Positions 17,627 to 25,950 of a DNA stretch of 64,000 bases are shown here, in pieces. Under the pieces are notes generated by a model. The model saw only the letters and a program-made list of their open reading frames with translations, was not told the origin of the DNA and did not search any database. A program made the position numbers and the translations under genes. The first letter of the stretch is position 1. The number at the start of each line of letters is the position of its first letter. Source of the DNA: Amorphus orientalis (lineage in GTDB: Bacteria > Pseudomonadota > Alphaproteobacteria > Rhizobiales > Amorphaceae); assembly GCF_030814015.1 (NCBI RefSeq), contig NZ_JAUSUL010000005.1, forward strand, positions 186,001-250,000, given 5' to 3'.

Positions 17627-18214
17627 ATGAATAAGGTCGTCGCCGCAGCGATCGCGGTTTCGCTTCCCGTCCTGTTCGCAGGCGGCGCCGTCTCTGCCGA
17701 GTCGGCCGCGCCCGGGGTCGGCTCCCCTGCCGCCACGGCCGCCCCGCTGCGGTCCTATGCGCCGGACCGCAATCCCGGCACGACGGACTTCGACGTCACC
17801 GACCGCATGGCGATCACCAACCTGATCTCCGCCTATGCATTCGCCTATGACAACACCGACGCGGACGCCTGGCTGAGCCTGTTCACACCCGATGCCGTCT
17901 TTGTGGCCGCCGTGCCCGGCCAAACGCCGGTTTCGTTCACCGGCGACGCGTTCCGCACGTTCTGGACGAAGCGGATGGCCGAGTTCCGCACCTCCGGCAA
18001 CCTGCGCCGCCACCTGATGGCGAATGTCCTGTTTCTGGACCAGACGGCCGACACCGCGCATGTCAGCGTCGTCGGGCTTCTGACCAACGCGAAGGACGGC
18101 AAGACCTTCACCGCCGTCTCCAGCCTCAACTACGAAGGCTGGATCGAGAAAGGGCCGGACGGCTGGAAGATCAGGCGGTGGCATGACTTCCCTGACGCGG
18201 CATTTCCGGAATAG
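17627..18214 (+). CDS. Exported NTF2/SnoaL-like protein
   Basis: 195 residues. The N-terminus MNKVVAAAIAVSLPVLFAGG is a signal peptide. Residues 45-190 form a cystatin-like NTF2/SnoaL fold by pattern: DRMAITNLISAYAFAYDNTD, DAWLSLFTPDAVF, and the final KGPDGWKIRRWHDF strand. ATG 17627 follows GGAG at good spacing; a GTG six bases earlier is less likely. Members range from ketosteroid-isomerase-like enzymes to binding proteins, so the role is open. It lies 93 bases after the DUF1254 gene and may be co-expressed. Confidence 0.82.
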   Translation: MNKVVAAAIAVSLPVLFAGGAVSAESAAPGVGSPAATAAPLRSYAPDRNPGTTDFDVTDRMAITNLISAYAFAYDNTDADAWLSLFTPDAVFVAAVPGQTPVSFTGDAFRTFWTKRMAEFRTSGNLRRHLMANVLFLDQTADTAHVSVVGLLTNAKDGKTFTAVSSLNYEGWIEKGPDGWKIRRWHDFPDAAFPE

Positions 18215-18341
18215 GCTCGATTGAAGCACACTCGGTCGAGCATGCACGGGCGCTTGCGCGCGCTCCCGGATCGGGTGCTGCGCCATCAAGCGTCGTCGCC
18301 GACGCCGATGTCTTCGCAGATCGGGGCGGCGGGGTGGGCGG

Positions 18342-19376
18342 ATGGCGTCTGACGGATCGGTTTCCCTGGTAAGGGCCAGCGGGTTCGGTCCGCTTCCGGC
18401 GCTCTTCGAACGACGCGCCGGCGAGCGCGAACTCTGGAAGGCCTTCGAACGGGAAGGGCTTCCCCTCGCGGTGATCGGCCAACCGCAGACGCCGATACCG
18501 CTTCACAGCATGATCGGACTCTTCGAAAGGTGCGCCGACGTTCTGGGCGATCGCACCTTCGGGTTCGACGTCGGCTTCGAAATGGCGAAGGCGTGGGGCT
18601 ACGGTCTCTGGGGCACCTACGGCGCGGCCGCGCCGACGCTGGGCGAAGCGATCGAGCGCTACTGCCTGACGTTCCGCTCCCACGCGGTTCATGGGCGGCT
18701 GGAGCTCCTGAAACGCGACGATCATTGGCTGTGGCGATGCGTCGGACCGGCTTTCAGCCTGGCATCGATCCACCACAAGGATCACCTGCTTGGCCCCATG
18801 ATCCTGATCGGCCGGGAATATCTCGGCGATCGATGGACGCCGAAATGGGTCGAACTGCCCTACCCGCGCGATCCCGAGGCCCACCTCCTGGAAAGCCGAC
18901 TGCAGATCCCGGTCCGCTACGGGTGCCACGGTACCGGGATCGCCTTTGCGGCCCAGGATCTGCGCGCGCGGCGGGACAAGGAGCCCGGATCGATTGCGGG
19001 GATCGTCACGCTCAGGGAACTGACCGCGGACCTGGTCCTGTCACATGCGCCGGAGCCCGCGCGCTCGATCTCCGCCATCGTGGCGCTCAGGCTTCTCGAC
19101 GGGCAGACCGACATCGACGGAACGGCCCGCATGGTCGGCACCGGTGCCCGAAGCCTGCAACGCCTGCTCGGCCAGAAGGGCTACACATACCGTGAGGTCC
19201 TCCGTCAGGCGCGCATGGCGCGCGCGCTCAGCCTGCTGCGCGAGACCGACCGGCCGATCCTCGAGATCGCGATGCATGTCGGCTACGAGGGCCACGCCAG
19301 CTTCACCAAGGCCTTCCACAACTGGATGGGCTGCTCGCCCTCGGAATTCCGGGCGCGGATCCGCCGGGACCGCTGA
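18342..19376 (+). CDS. AraC-family regulator with arabinose-binding-like domain
   Basis: 344 residues. The N-terminal 200 residues match the OruR/ArgR-like Arabinose_bd type (LFERCADVLGDRTFGFDVGF, GLWGTYGAAAPTLGEAIERY). The C-terminal 100 residues carry the two helix-turn-helix motifs (TDIDGTARMVGTGARSLQRL and ILEIAMHVGYEGHASFTKAF) ending with the typical GCSPSEFRARI. Regulators of this group often govern neighbouring exported or metabolic proteins, so the DUF1254 and NTF2-like genes just upstream are plausible targets; nothing in the sequence proves it. Confidence 0.9.
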   Translation: MASDGSVSLVRASGFGPLPALFERRAGERELWKAFEREGLPLAVIGQPQTPIPLHSMIGLFERCADVLGDRTFGFDVGFEMAKAWGYGLWGTYGAAAPTLGEAIERYCLTFRSHAVHGRLELLKRDDHWLWRCVGPAFSLASIHHKDHLLGPMILIGREYLGDRWTPKWVELPYPRDPEAHLLESRLQIPVRYGCHGTGIAFAAQDLRARRDKEPGSIAGIVTLRELTADLVLSHAPEPARSISAIVALRLLDGQTDIDGTARMVGTGARSLQRLLGQKGYTYREVLRQARMARALSLLRETDRPILEIAMHVGYEGHASFTKAFHNWMGCSPSEFRARIRRDR

Positions 19377-19477
19377 CGTGAAATAACAAGCCGGCCAGTT
19401 GGGTACTCCGTATACGTCTGAGGGACGGTGACGGCGTCGGGTCGGACGTCATGCGCCGTAAGTGACGGGGGACGGAG

Positions 19478-19801
19478 ATGACGGTCTACGCAGTCTACTA
19501 CGCGTCCGACGAAGCGCAGGAACGCGCCTTTGACCAGGCACTCGGCGAGCGCTTTGGCGACACCTATCGGGTGAGCGAAGACTTCTGGCTGATCGACACC
19601 GCGCGCGAAGCCGACACCATTTACGGCAGTCTGCGCACCACCATCCACAGGAGCGACCGACTGTTCATCGCCGAGATCACGCGCGACTTCTTCCCGTGGC
19701 TGTCCGAGCGCGCGCTCAACTGGCTGTTTTCCCCGCATCGGTCGTGGAAAGGCCCCCTCGCGGTCCGCCAGCTCATCGACCACGCCTGCGCGCCCGACTG
19801 A
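19478..19801 (+). CDS. Small SinR/Cas2-like fold protein
   Basis: 107 residues. The opening MTVYAVYYASDE, the central WLIDTAREADTIYGSL, LFIAEITRDFFPWL and the ending SERALNWLFS recall the small SinR-like proteins, whose fold is the ferredoxin-like fold also used by Cas2 and VapD. No CRISPR array or cas gene is near, so a stand-alone role is likely. The ATG follows GGGGGACGGAG at suitable spacing. The family resemblance is from memory of the motif pattern. Confidence 0.6.
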   Translation: MTVYAVYYASDEAQERAFDQALGERFGDTYRVSEDFWLIDTAREADTIYGSLRTTIHRSDRLFIAEITRDFFPWLSERALNWLFSPHRSWKGPLAVRQLIDHACAPD

Positions 19802-19903
19802 TCGCAAAGTCTGCGGCCCGGCGTCCGGGCCTTTTCCATCCCGGTGGACGCATCTGGTCGACAGCGACTTTCAGGCCGTTCCGCCGAAGCGCGGGAGACC
19901 CGC

Positions 19904-20752
19904 ATGAGAGGGAGACGCCTTCGGGCGACCATGCACATGAACGACCTTCGACATCTGATGCCGTCCCGCGCGGCCCTTGCCTTCGGTGCGGCATGTGCCG
20001 TCCTCATCAGCTCGGCTGCGATCGCGGCGGACCTCGTTCCCCCTGCCGCCCCTGCTTCCGACACGAAGCCGGTCTCGCAGCCGGACTGGACTGTCAGCGT
20101 CGCCCCCTATTTCTGGGCGGCGGGCATGTCCGGAACCGTCTCCTCCTTCGGCGCTCCTGCGGTCGATGTCGACATGAGCTTTTCCGATATCCTGAGCGAC
20201 CTCGACTTCTCGGTCATGCTGGCCGGCGAGGCCCGCCATGGCCGGTTCAGCCTGAGCACTGACCTGCTCTTTCTGAAGCTGTCGACCAAGGAGACGACGC
20301 CCTACGGCATCGCGGCCTCCAACGTGAGCTTCGGGTCGACCGTGATGGAGGCCACCGCGCTTGCCGGCTACTCGATCCTGGACCTGTCCAATGCGCGCCT
20401 CGACGTTGTGGGCGGCGCCCGGCTCTGGTCGGTCAGGAACGAACTCTCCTTCAACGGCGGCTTCTTCAACGGCCGCGGCTTCGAGGACAACGCCACCTGG
20501 GTCGACGCCATGGGCGGCCTGAAGGGCCGTTTCGACCTGTCAGACCATGTCTATCTGACCGGTATGGCGCTCGGCGGCGGGGGCGGATCGAAGTTCGGCT
20601 GGGACCTGCTCGGCGGGGTCGGCTACGAGTTTTCCGACCGGATCTCCGCCCTTGCCGGCTATCGCGCTGTGGGCGTCGACTACCAGGACGGTCCGTTCGA
20701 GTTCGACACCACGATCCACGGACCGATCATCGGCGCCTCTTTCACGTTTTAG
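19904..20752 (+). CDS. Outer-membrane beta-barrel protein
   Basis: 282 residues. A signal peptide (AALAFGAACAVLISSAAIAA) precedes alternating beta strands such as WTVSVAPYFWAAGMSGTV, and the chain ends with aromatic residues (IIGASFTF), as outer-membrane barrels do. The size fits the 8-12-stranded porin-like/OmpW-like proteins frequent in Rhizobiales. ATG 19904 has GGGAG seven bases upstream; in-frame ATGs at 19931 and 19937 are alternatives that would leave a more standard signal peptide. Function unknown. It is convergent with the universal stress gene. Confidence 0.8.
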   Translation: MRGRRLRATMHMNDLRHLMPSRAALAFGAACAVLISSAAIAADLVPPAAPASDTKPVSQPDWTVSVAPYFWAAGMSGTVSSFGAPAVDVDMSFSDILSDLDFSVMLAGEARHGRFSLSTDLLFLKLSTKETTPYGIAASNVSFGSTVMEATALAGYSILDLSNARLDVVGGARLWSVRNELSFNGGFFNGRGFEDNATWVDAMGGLKGRFDLSDHVYLTGMALGGGGGSKFGWDLLGGVGYEFSDRISALAGYRAVGVDYQDGPFEFDTTIHGPIIGASFTF

Positions 20753-20763
20753 GCCCGTGGCGA

Positions 20764-20778
20764 CCGAAGAGGCTTCGG
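20764..20778. terminator. Possible weak bidirectional hairpin
   Basis: CCGAAG and CTTCGG with a 3-base loop, between the convergent barrel and Usp genes. Short stem and no U-run, so only a weak candidate. Confidence 0.25.
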
Positions 20779-20916
20779 GCTGACGACGTTCCGTTGACCA
20801 GGCTCCCTCGGGCAATCCTTAGAGAGATGCGTCACCTTTACGGGTCTGCGGATGCGGACCCTGTGTTTCCGTCCAACCGGAAGCCGCGGGCACAGGCCGG
20901 AAAGCCCCGCCGGAGC

Positions 20917-21879
20917 CTACGCCGCAGCGGACGGCCGCACCGGGGTGTCAAAGCCGGCCGGCTTCACGGTCAGGACGCTGCAGTCGACCCGATTGAGGAT
21001 CATCTCCACGTCCTCGTCCACGAGATAACCAGGCACGTCCGGGCGCGAGAGAGACCCCATCACGACGAGATCGATGCCGTGCCGGGCGACGTGTTCGGGA
21101 ACGATCGCTTGCCGCGACCCCTTGGCCTGATGCGTCTGGATCTGGGCGCCCACCCCGGCGTATCGAGCGACCAGCAGGTCGAGATCGCGCGAGACGCTGC
21201 TCTCGACCCGTTCGATGAGCCAGTCCGCATCCGCCTTCAGATCCGCCTCAAGCTGGTGTCGCAGCACCTGCTCCTCGGGAACGTGCCAGACGTCGAGAAC
21301 GTCGAGTGCTGCAGCATCGTGGGCGGCAAACGATGTCGCAAGCTTCATCACGTCGTGAGCCATCGCGTTGCGGTGGGGATCGGAGTCGTTCGGATCGACG
21401 ACCGCAAGAACACGTTTCAGCCCCGCGCCCGTCTGCCCACGCCACAGCAGGAATGGGACGGGGCTCTTGCGGATCAGGTGCATGTCCAGTCCATCGAGCG
21501 CCCGTTCTCCATTCCTCGGGCCGGACCCGCTCCGAAGGATGAAGTCACAGCCGAAATGCAGAGCATGGCCGATGATCTCGATGAACGGGGTACCCTGACG
21601 AACGACTTCAGCGGTCGAGATCCCCGCGGCGACGAGCGGCTGTGCCAATCCCTGAAGACGGGCGCGATGCGTCGCGATGATCTGTTCTTCAAGCTCGTGG
21701 GCATGATCGCCAGGCAAGGCAGCAAAGAGGCGGGCAAGCTCCCCAGGAGCCGTGGCGACGACATCGACCAACGTCACCGCGGCCCCGTTTTCCACAGCAA
21801 GCGGTTTCGCGCGGTCGATCACGTCCCGATCGAGGCGGGTGCCGTCACAGATCACAAGGATGTTCTTGAACCGGTCCAT
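20917..21879 (-). CDS. Tandem-domain universal stress protein (UspE-like)
   Basis: 320 residues in two Usp domains (about 1-150 and 155-310). The first opens with RFKNILVICDGTRLDRDVID, the second with LKRVLAVVDPNDSDP, and the second ends with IDLVVMGSLSRPDVPGYLVD, a phosphate/ribose-loop-like stretch. Double-Usp proteins of this kind act in stress survival. GGAGG precedes the ATG by 6 bases. It is the last gene of the mrp operon, 27 bases after mrpG-usp, so antiporter and stress protein are probably made together. Confidence 0.9.
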   Translation of the reverse strand: MDRFKNILVICDGTRLDRDVIDRAKPLAVENGAAVTLVDVVATAPGELARLFAALPGDHAHELEEQIIATHRARLQGLAQPLVAAGISTAEVVRQGTPFIEIIGHALHFGCDFILRSGSGPRNGERALDGLDMHLIRKSPVPFLLWRGQTGAGLKRVLAVVDPNDSDPHRNAMAHDVMKLATSFAAHDAAALDVLDVWHVPEEQVLRHQLEADLKADADWLIERVESSVSRDLDLLVARYAGVGAQIQTHQAKGSRQAIVPEHVARHGIDLVVMGSLSRPDVPGYLVDEDVEMILNRVDCSVLTVKPAGFDTPVRPSAAA

Positions 21880-21906
21880 ATCATGCCTCCGATCGGACGG
21901 TCGCGC

Positions 21907-23022
21907 TCACACGAGGAGCAGATGGCCGCGCCAGCCGGGCGCCAGACGGTCGCGCCAGTCGAGGCCGTACCAGTCGGCACGACCACTGTGCGGCGAGGTG
22001 GAGACGACGACCTCACCGGGATCGTCGATAACGCCGGCGCCGCTCCGCCTGGCGGAAAACGCCACGCCGTCACAGACGGCCGACAGCTCGGCGCGCCGTT
22101 CCGATTCCGGCTGGTAGTCTCGAGCCCAGTGGACGACGAGATCCGCCTTTCCGAATGGTTCGAGCGTTGCGAGCGTGGCCAGCGCCCGCGCCACCGCCGG
22201 ACTGCCGTCGTCAAGGATGGAGATGCGGCGGACCGGCGCCGGTTCGCCTGCGAACAGAACCGGCTGCGCAAGGCTCCGCGCCAGCGGCAGCAAGGCTTCC
22301 CCGCGGCCCGAGATGTCCTCGGGCTCACGTCCAGCGCCATGGTCGAACCAGCCGCGCGACGGCAGCACCACCAGGTCGCCGTCCCGTACGACCCGAGCGA
22401 GGGCCGTGCGCGGATCGGCCTCGACAAGCTCCATCGGCGCGCCCTGCGCACCGAGAGCGATAGCGCGGCTCAACGTGGACTGCGCGCGTTCACGGGCGAG
22501 CCCGCGACCTTCCGGGGCCGTCTCGAAGAACCTCGGGTCGATGACACCAAGACACACCACGGGAACGTCGAGCGCGCGGCCCAGCGAGACCGCCTGTGTG
22601 CTGGCGTTGCAGTCGCTCTCATAGGTCGGCATGACGACGATCCGCTCGATTGCGAGCGGCTCCACCGGCGCCGATTTCGGCTCGGCCGGTTCTCCGCGCG
22701 GCAACGTTCCATCAAGGGCATCCGAGGCGGTGCCCTGCCAGAACGGAGCGCCACCGATATAGGCCGCACGGCCGAGGCTGTGCGAGGCGAGCGGCACTGT
22801 GAGCAGGAGGAAGAGAAGCGTGACGATCGCCGTGCCGATTGAGAACGCGCTTTCCAGCGGAAGCGCACTGCCCAGAACAACCAGGCCGGCTCCGAGCGTG
22901 CCCGCCTTGGTGGCCGCGTGCATCCGGGTGAACGCGTCCGGAAGGCGCACAACTCCGACCGCCGCGATGAGGAGAAAGGTCGTCCCGATCGCTTTCAGCA
23001 AGTAGGCGAGAACCTCGATCAC
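21907..23022 (-). CDS. MrpG antiporter subunit fused to a universal-stress-protein domain
   Basis: 371 residues, whereas MrpG alone is about 100-120. Residues 1-90 are MrpG with three helices (YLLKAIGTTFLLIAAVGVVR, LPDAFTRMHAATKAGTLGAG, AIVTLLFLLLTVPLASHSLG). A linker follows, then from about residue 125 a Usp-type domain (IERIVVMPTYESD, VVCLGVIDPRFFE, DLVVLPSRGWFDHG, PVRRISILDDGSPAVARALA). The fusion is one open frame without a frameshift. The start is a GTG overlapping the mrpF stop by four bases, with GGAGG 7 bases upstream. The topology would place the Usp part as a tethered domain next to the antiporter, possibly a nucleotide or stress sensor; this is inference. Confidence 0.85.
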   Translation of the reverse strand: MIEVLAYLLKAIGTTFLLIAAVGVVRLPDAFTRMHAATKAGTLGAGLVVLGSALPLESAFSIGTAIVTLLFLLLTVPLASHSLGRAAYIGGAPFWQGTASDALDGTLPRGEPAEPKSAPVEPLAIERIVVMPTYESDCNASTQAVSLGRALDVPVVCLGVIDPRFFETAPEGRGLARERAQSTLSRAIALGAQGAPMELVEADPRTALARVVRDGDLVVLPSRGWFDHGAGREPEDISGRGEALLPLARSLAQPVLFAGEPAPVRRISILDDGSPAVARALATLATLEPFGKADLVVHWARDYQPESERRAELSAVCDGVAFSARRSGAGVIDDPGEVVVSTSPHSGRADWYGLDWRDRLAPGWRGHLLLV

Positions 23023-23309
23023 GGCCTTTCCTCCCGGTCCTCCGGATTTTCGGGCAGCCGTTCAATCAGCCGCGAGAAGGCGATCGTGGCAACGAAGCCC
23101 ATCAGGGCAATTCCGAGGGCGACGTCCAGGAACGCGCCAGAGCCGGATGCCCGCGCTGCGAGCGCTGCGAAGGCGACCCCCGCCACGGTCAGCATGTCGA
23201 GCGCAATGACCCGGTCGACCATGTGCGGTCCGATGACGGCCCTGACGGCGCCAAGCACCACGGCGATCGCGCCGAACAGAACCAGGGCGATGTCGATGAT
23301 CTCCAGCAT
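23019..23309 (-). CDS. mrpF: Na+/H+ antiporter subunit F
   Basis: 96 residues with three transmembrane helices. The stretch VIGPHMVDRVIALDMLTVAG is the conserved MrpF core, with the Asp-Arg and Asp used for ion transfer in the family. Its ATG overlaps the mrpE stop (ATGA), and its stop overlaps the GTG of mrpG. It is a membrane subunit of the Mrp complex. Confidence 0.93.
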   Translation of the reverse strand: MLEIIDIALVLFGAIAVVLGAVRAVIGPHMVDRVIALDMLTVAGVAFAALAARASGSGAFLDVALGIALMGFVATIAFSRLIERLPENPEDREERP

Positions 23310-23626
23310 CAGGCCTCCTTCAGCACGCGTTCGAACCGCGACTTGATTGCGTCGACCGTCGCTTCGTCGCCGGCCCAGTCCATGACGTGGACGTAGAGGC
23401 TGCGGCCGTCCTCGCTGAGATGGAGCGACGTGGTGCCCGGGGTCAGGGTCACGGCGTTGGCGACAAGCGCGGCATCTGCCCGCTTCTCGAGGTCGAGCGG
23501 GATGGCGACCACGGCCGATCGCATGGAGCGATCTCCCGACAGGATTGCCCGCGAGACCGCGAGCGACGATCGCACCAGTTCCAGGACGAAAATTCCGAAA
23601 AAGCGGGTGTAGGCAAAAAGCTTCAT
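23309..23626 (-). CDS. mrpE: Na+/H+ antiporter subunit E
   Basis: 105 residues, shorter than many MrpE proteins (about 160), because the first membrane helices are missing. It starts MKLFAYTRFFGIFVLELVRS and retains ANAVTLTPGTTSLHLSEDGR, the most conserved MrpE segment, and YVHVMDWAG. The ATG overlaps the mrpD stop by four bases. It is an assembly subunit of the Mrp complex. Confidence 0.9.
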   Translation of the reverse strand: MKLFAYTRFFGIFVLELVRSSLAVSRAILSGDRSMRSAVVAIPLDLEKRADAALVANAVTLTPGTTSLHLSEDGRSLYVHVMDWAGDEATVDAIKSRFERVLKEA

Positions 23627-25134
23627 CGGACGTTCTCCGCGACGGTGTCCTCGATCGGTGGCGTCAGCGCCGCGATGTAGTCGGCCGGATCGATGAGTTG
23701 CTGACCGGCCTGGAGCGAGAAGGCGACTAGCGGCTCGGCGCTGAAGCCGATCGCGAGCGTCACGGCCGCCAGGGCGGCAATCGGCACCATCCGCTTCCAG
23801 CCCACCGGTCGGGAGCGGCCATCTGCGGGGCTTCGCCAGAAGGCGTAAGCCCAGATTTTCCCCATCGAGAACAGCGTCAGGAGACCGACGGCGAGCGCGG
23901 CCGCCGTGACGATCCACGCCTCGTCTTCAAGACCGGCGTCTATGACCATCAGCTTCGCCCAGAAACCCGACAGCGGCGGAATGCCTCCGAGCGACAGCGC
24001 CGGTATCAGGAACAGAACGGCCAGCAGCGGAGAGAGCATCATCAGCCCGCCGCTTCTGCGGATGTCGTAGGTGCCGCCCACGCGGCCGATGACACCGGCC
24101 ACCAGAAAGAGGTTGGCCTTCACGATGATGTGGTGGACGACATAGAAAACGGCGGCCGCGATGGCGTACGGCGTGAACAGCGCGAGGCCGAGCAGCATGT
24201 AGCCGATCTGGCTGACGATGTGGAACGACAGGATCCGCCGTACGTCCCACTGTACAGCTGCGCCGAACACGCCGGTCACCATGGTGAGCGCGGCGACGAC
24301 GAGGAGCACGGTCTGCAGCGCCGTCCCCTCCAGAGGCAGCACCAGAGTGTAGATCCGGATGATGGCGTAGACGCCGACCTTGGTGAGCAGGCCCGCGAAG
24401 ATCGCGGCCACCGCGATAGACCCGGTGTGGTAGGACGCGGGCAGCCAGGCGAACAGCGGGAAGGCCGCGGCCTTCATCAGGAAGGCGAGCAGCAGGAGCC
24501 AGGCCGCTGCGGTGGCCGCGGCGGTTCCACTCGTTCCCTGCAGGGTCATGGCGAGATCGGCGAGGTTCAGCGTGCCGGCGGCGTTGTACAGGAGCGCGAT
24601 CGCCGCGAGAAAGAACAGCGTGCCGAGCATGTTGAGCGCAAGGTATTTGAGACCGCCGTCGAGCTGCTCGCGCGTCTTGTTCAGGACGAGAAGCCCGAAC
24701 GAAGCGATCAGCATCACCTCGAACCAGACGTAGAGATTGAAGAGATCGGCCGTCAGGAAGGCGCCGGCCACACCCGCCAAAAGACCGTTGTAGAGCGGAT
24801 AGAAGCCGGAGAGCGCGGCGATCCGCCGGACGTCCGCGAGTGCGTAGACCGCGACGGCCAGCCCCAGAAGCCCGGTCACCAGGACCATGGCGGCGCCGAG
24901 ACGGTCGGCGGCGAACGCGATGGCGAACGGCGCCGCCCAGTCGCCGAAGCGCGTCACGAGGATGGTGCCGTCTGCCACCCGGACCACGAGAAGCGCGGAG
25001 ACGACGAGGAGCGCGGCGGCCGCTGCGATCGTCACCGCCGCCTGAAGCCGCGTCGATCCCCAGACGATCGTGCACAGGGTCGCCGCGGCGAGTGGAATCA
25101 GGACCGGAAGGATGAGAAGAAGATCGGCACTCAT
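23623..25134 (-). CDS. mrpD: Na+/H+ antiporter subunit D
   Basis: 503 residues with about 14 transmembrane helices, homologous to complex I NuoM/NuoN subunits. FNLYVWFEVMLIASFG carries the conserved membrane Glu and LMKAAAFPLFAWLPASYHTG the conserved Lys region of the proton channel. It is one of the two large ion-translocating subunits. ATG overlaps the mrpC stop (ATGA). Confidence 0.95.
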   Translation of the reverse strand: MSADLLLILPVLIPLAAATLCTIVWGSTRLQAAVTIAAAAALLVVSALLVVRVADGTILVTRFGDWAAPFAIAFAADRLGAAMVLVTGLLGLAVAVYALADVRRIAALSGFYPLYNGLLAGVAGAFLTADLFNLYVWFEVMLIASFGLLVLNKTREQLDGGLKYLALNMLGTLFFLAAIALLYNAAGTLNLADLAMTLQGTSGTAAATAAAWLLLLAFLMKAAAFPLFAWLPASYHTGSIAVAAIFAGLLTKVGVYAIIRIYTLVLPLEGTALQTVLLVVAALTMVTGVFGAAVQWDVRRILSFHIVSQIGYMLLGLALFTPYAIAAAVFYVVHHIIVKANLFLVAGVIGRVGGTYDIRRSGGLMMLSPLLAVLFLIPALSLGGIPPLSGFWAKLMVIDAGLEDEAWIVTAAALAVGLLTLFSMGKIWAYAFWRSPADGRSRPVGWKRMVPIAALAAVTLAIGFSAEPLVAFSLQAGQQLIDPADYIAALTPPIEDTVAENVR

Positions 25135-25496
25135 CGTCCGTCCTCCCCGGCAGGTTCCGCCTCTCGCATGGCGTCGGTGTCGACGAAACCCAGCGCGAGC
25201 TGGACGCGGTAGGCGAGGACGAGGGCGAACGAAAGCAGCGCGAAGCCGATCACGACGGCCGTCAGCACCAGGGCCTGCGGCAGCGGGTTCGCGGTGCCGG
25301 GGGCGGCCACCTCTGCGCCTGCGGCAATGAGGGCCGGCTCTTCGGGTCCGACCCCGCCGGCGAGAAACAGGAGCATGTTCACCGCGACCGCGATGAGCGA
25401 CAAGCCGAGAACCATGCGCAGGATATGCCGAGCCAGAAGCATGTAGGTTCCGGCTGCGATCAGAGCTCCGAAGCCGAGGGCGAGCGAGGCTTCCAT
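25131..25496 (-). CDS. mrpC: Na+/H+ antiporter subunit C
   Basis: 121 residues, a NuoK homologue with three helices: ALGFGALIAAGTYMLLARHI, LRMVLGLSLIAVAVNMLLFL and a final LPQALVLTAVVIGFALLSFA. The frame is open a little upstream to 25541, but ATG 25496 starts at the family's normal N-terminus, 4 bases after the mrpB stop. It is a membrane subunit of the Mrp complex. Confidence 0.94.
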   Translation of the reverse strand: MEASLALGFGALIAAGTYMLLARHILRMVLGLSLIAVAVNMLLFLAGGVGPEEPALIAAGAEVAAPGTANPLPQALVLTAVVIGFALLSFALVLAYRVQLALGFVDTDAMREAEPAGEDGR

Positions 25497-25500
25497 CCGG

Positions 25501-25950
25501 TCAGTTCTCCTCGAACAGGAAGAAGAAGGCGGAGACGGCACCGACCACCACGAGGAAGACGCCGAGATCGAAGACGTAAGTCGTGCCGACCTTGAGGACG
25601 CCGACCTCGCTCTCGATGTCGCCCCAGAGGTGCGTGAGATACGGAACGCCGCCGAGAAGCCCCGGGAGCCCGGAAATCAGCGCCAGGGCGAGCCCCCAGC
25701 CGGCAAGCGCCACCGGGTGGACCCGGAGGAGCCGCTGCGCCTTGCGCACGCCGAACGCGTAGGCGATCACCACCAGGGCCCCCGCTCCGACCAGTCCGCC
25801 AATGAAGCCGCCACCCGGTGCGTTGTGTCCGCGCAGAAGGATGATCACGGCGACCGCCGCCATGAGCGTCGCGAGAAGGCCCGCACTTGCGGCCAGGATT
25901 GGCGACGGCAGGACGGGACGCGTCCCGTGGCGACCGGATACGCCCTTCAT
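25501..25950 (-). CDS. mrpB: Na+/H+ antiporter subunit B
   Basis: 149 residues with four helices. The hallmark LLRGHNAPGGGFIGGLVGAG of MrpB is present, followed by YVFDLGVFLVVVGAVSAFFF. The ATG overlaps the mrpA stop (ATGA). MrpA and MrpB are separate here, as in Bacillus, rather than fused as in the PhaAB form. Confidence 0.95.
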   Translation of the reverse strand: MKGVSGRHGTRPVLPSPILAASAGLLATLMAAVAVIILLRGHNAPGGGFIGGLVGAGALVVIAYAFGVRKAQRLLRVHPVALAGWGLALALISGLPGLLGGVPYLTHLWGDIESEVGVLKVGTTYVFDLGVFLVVVGAVSAFFFLFEEN

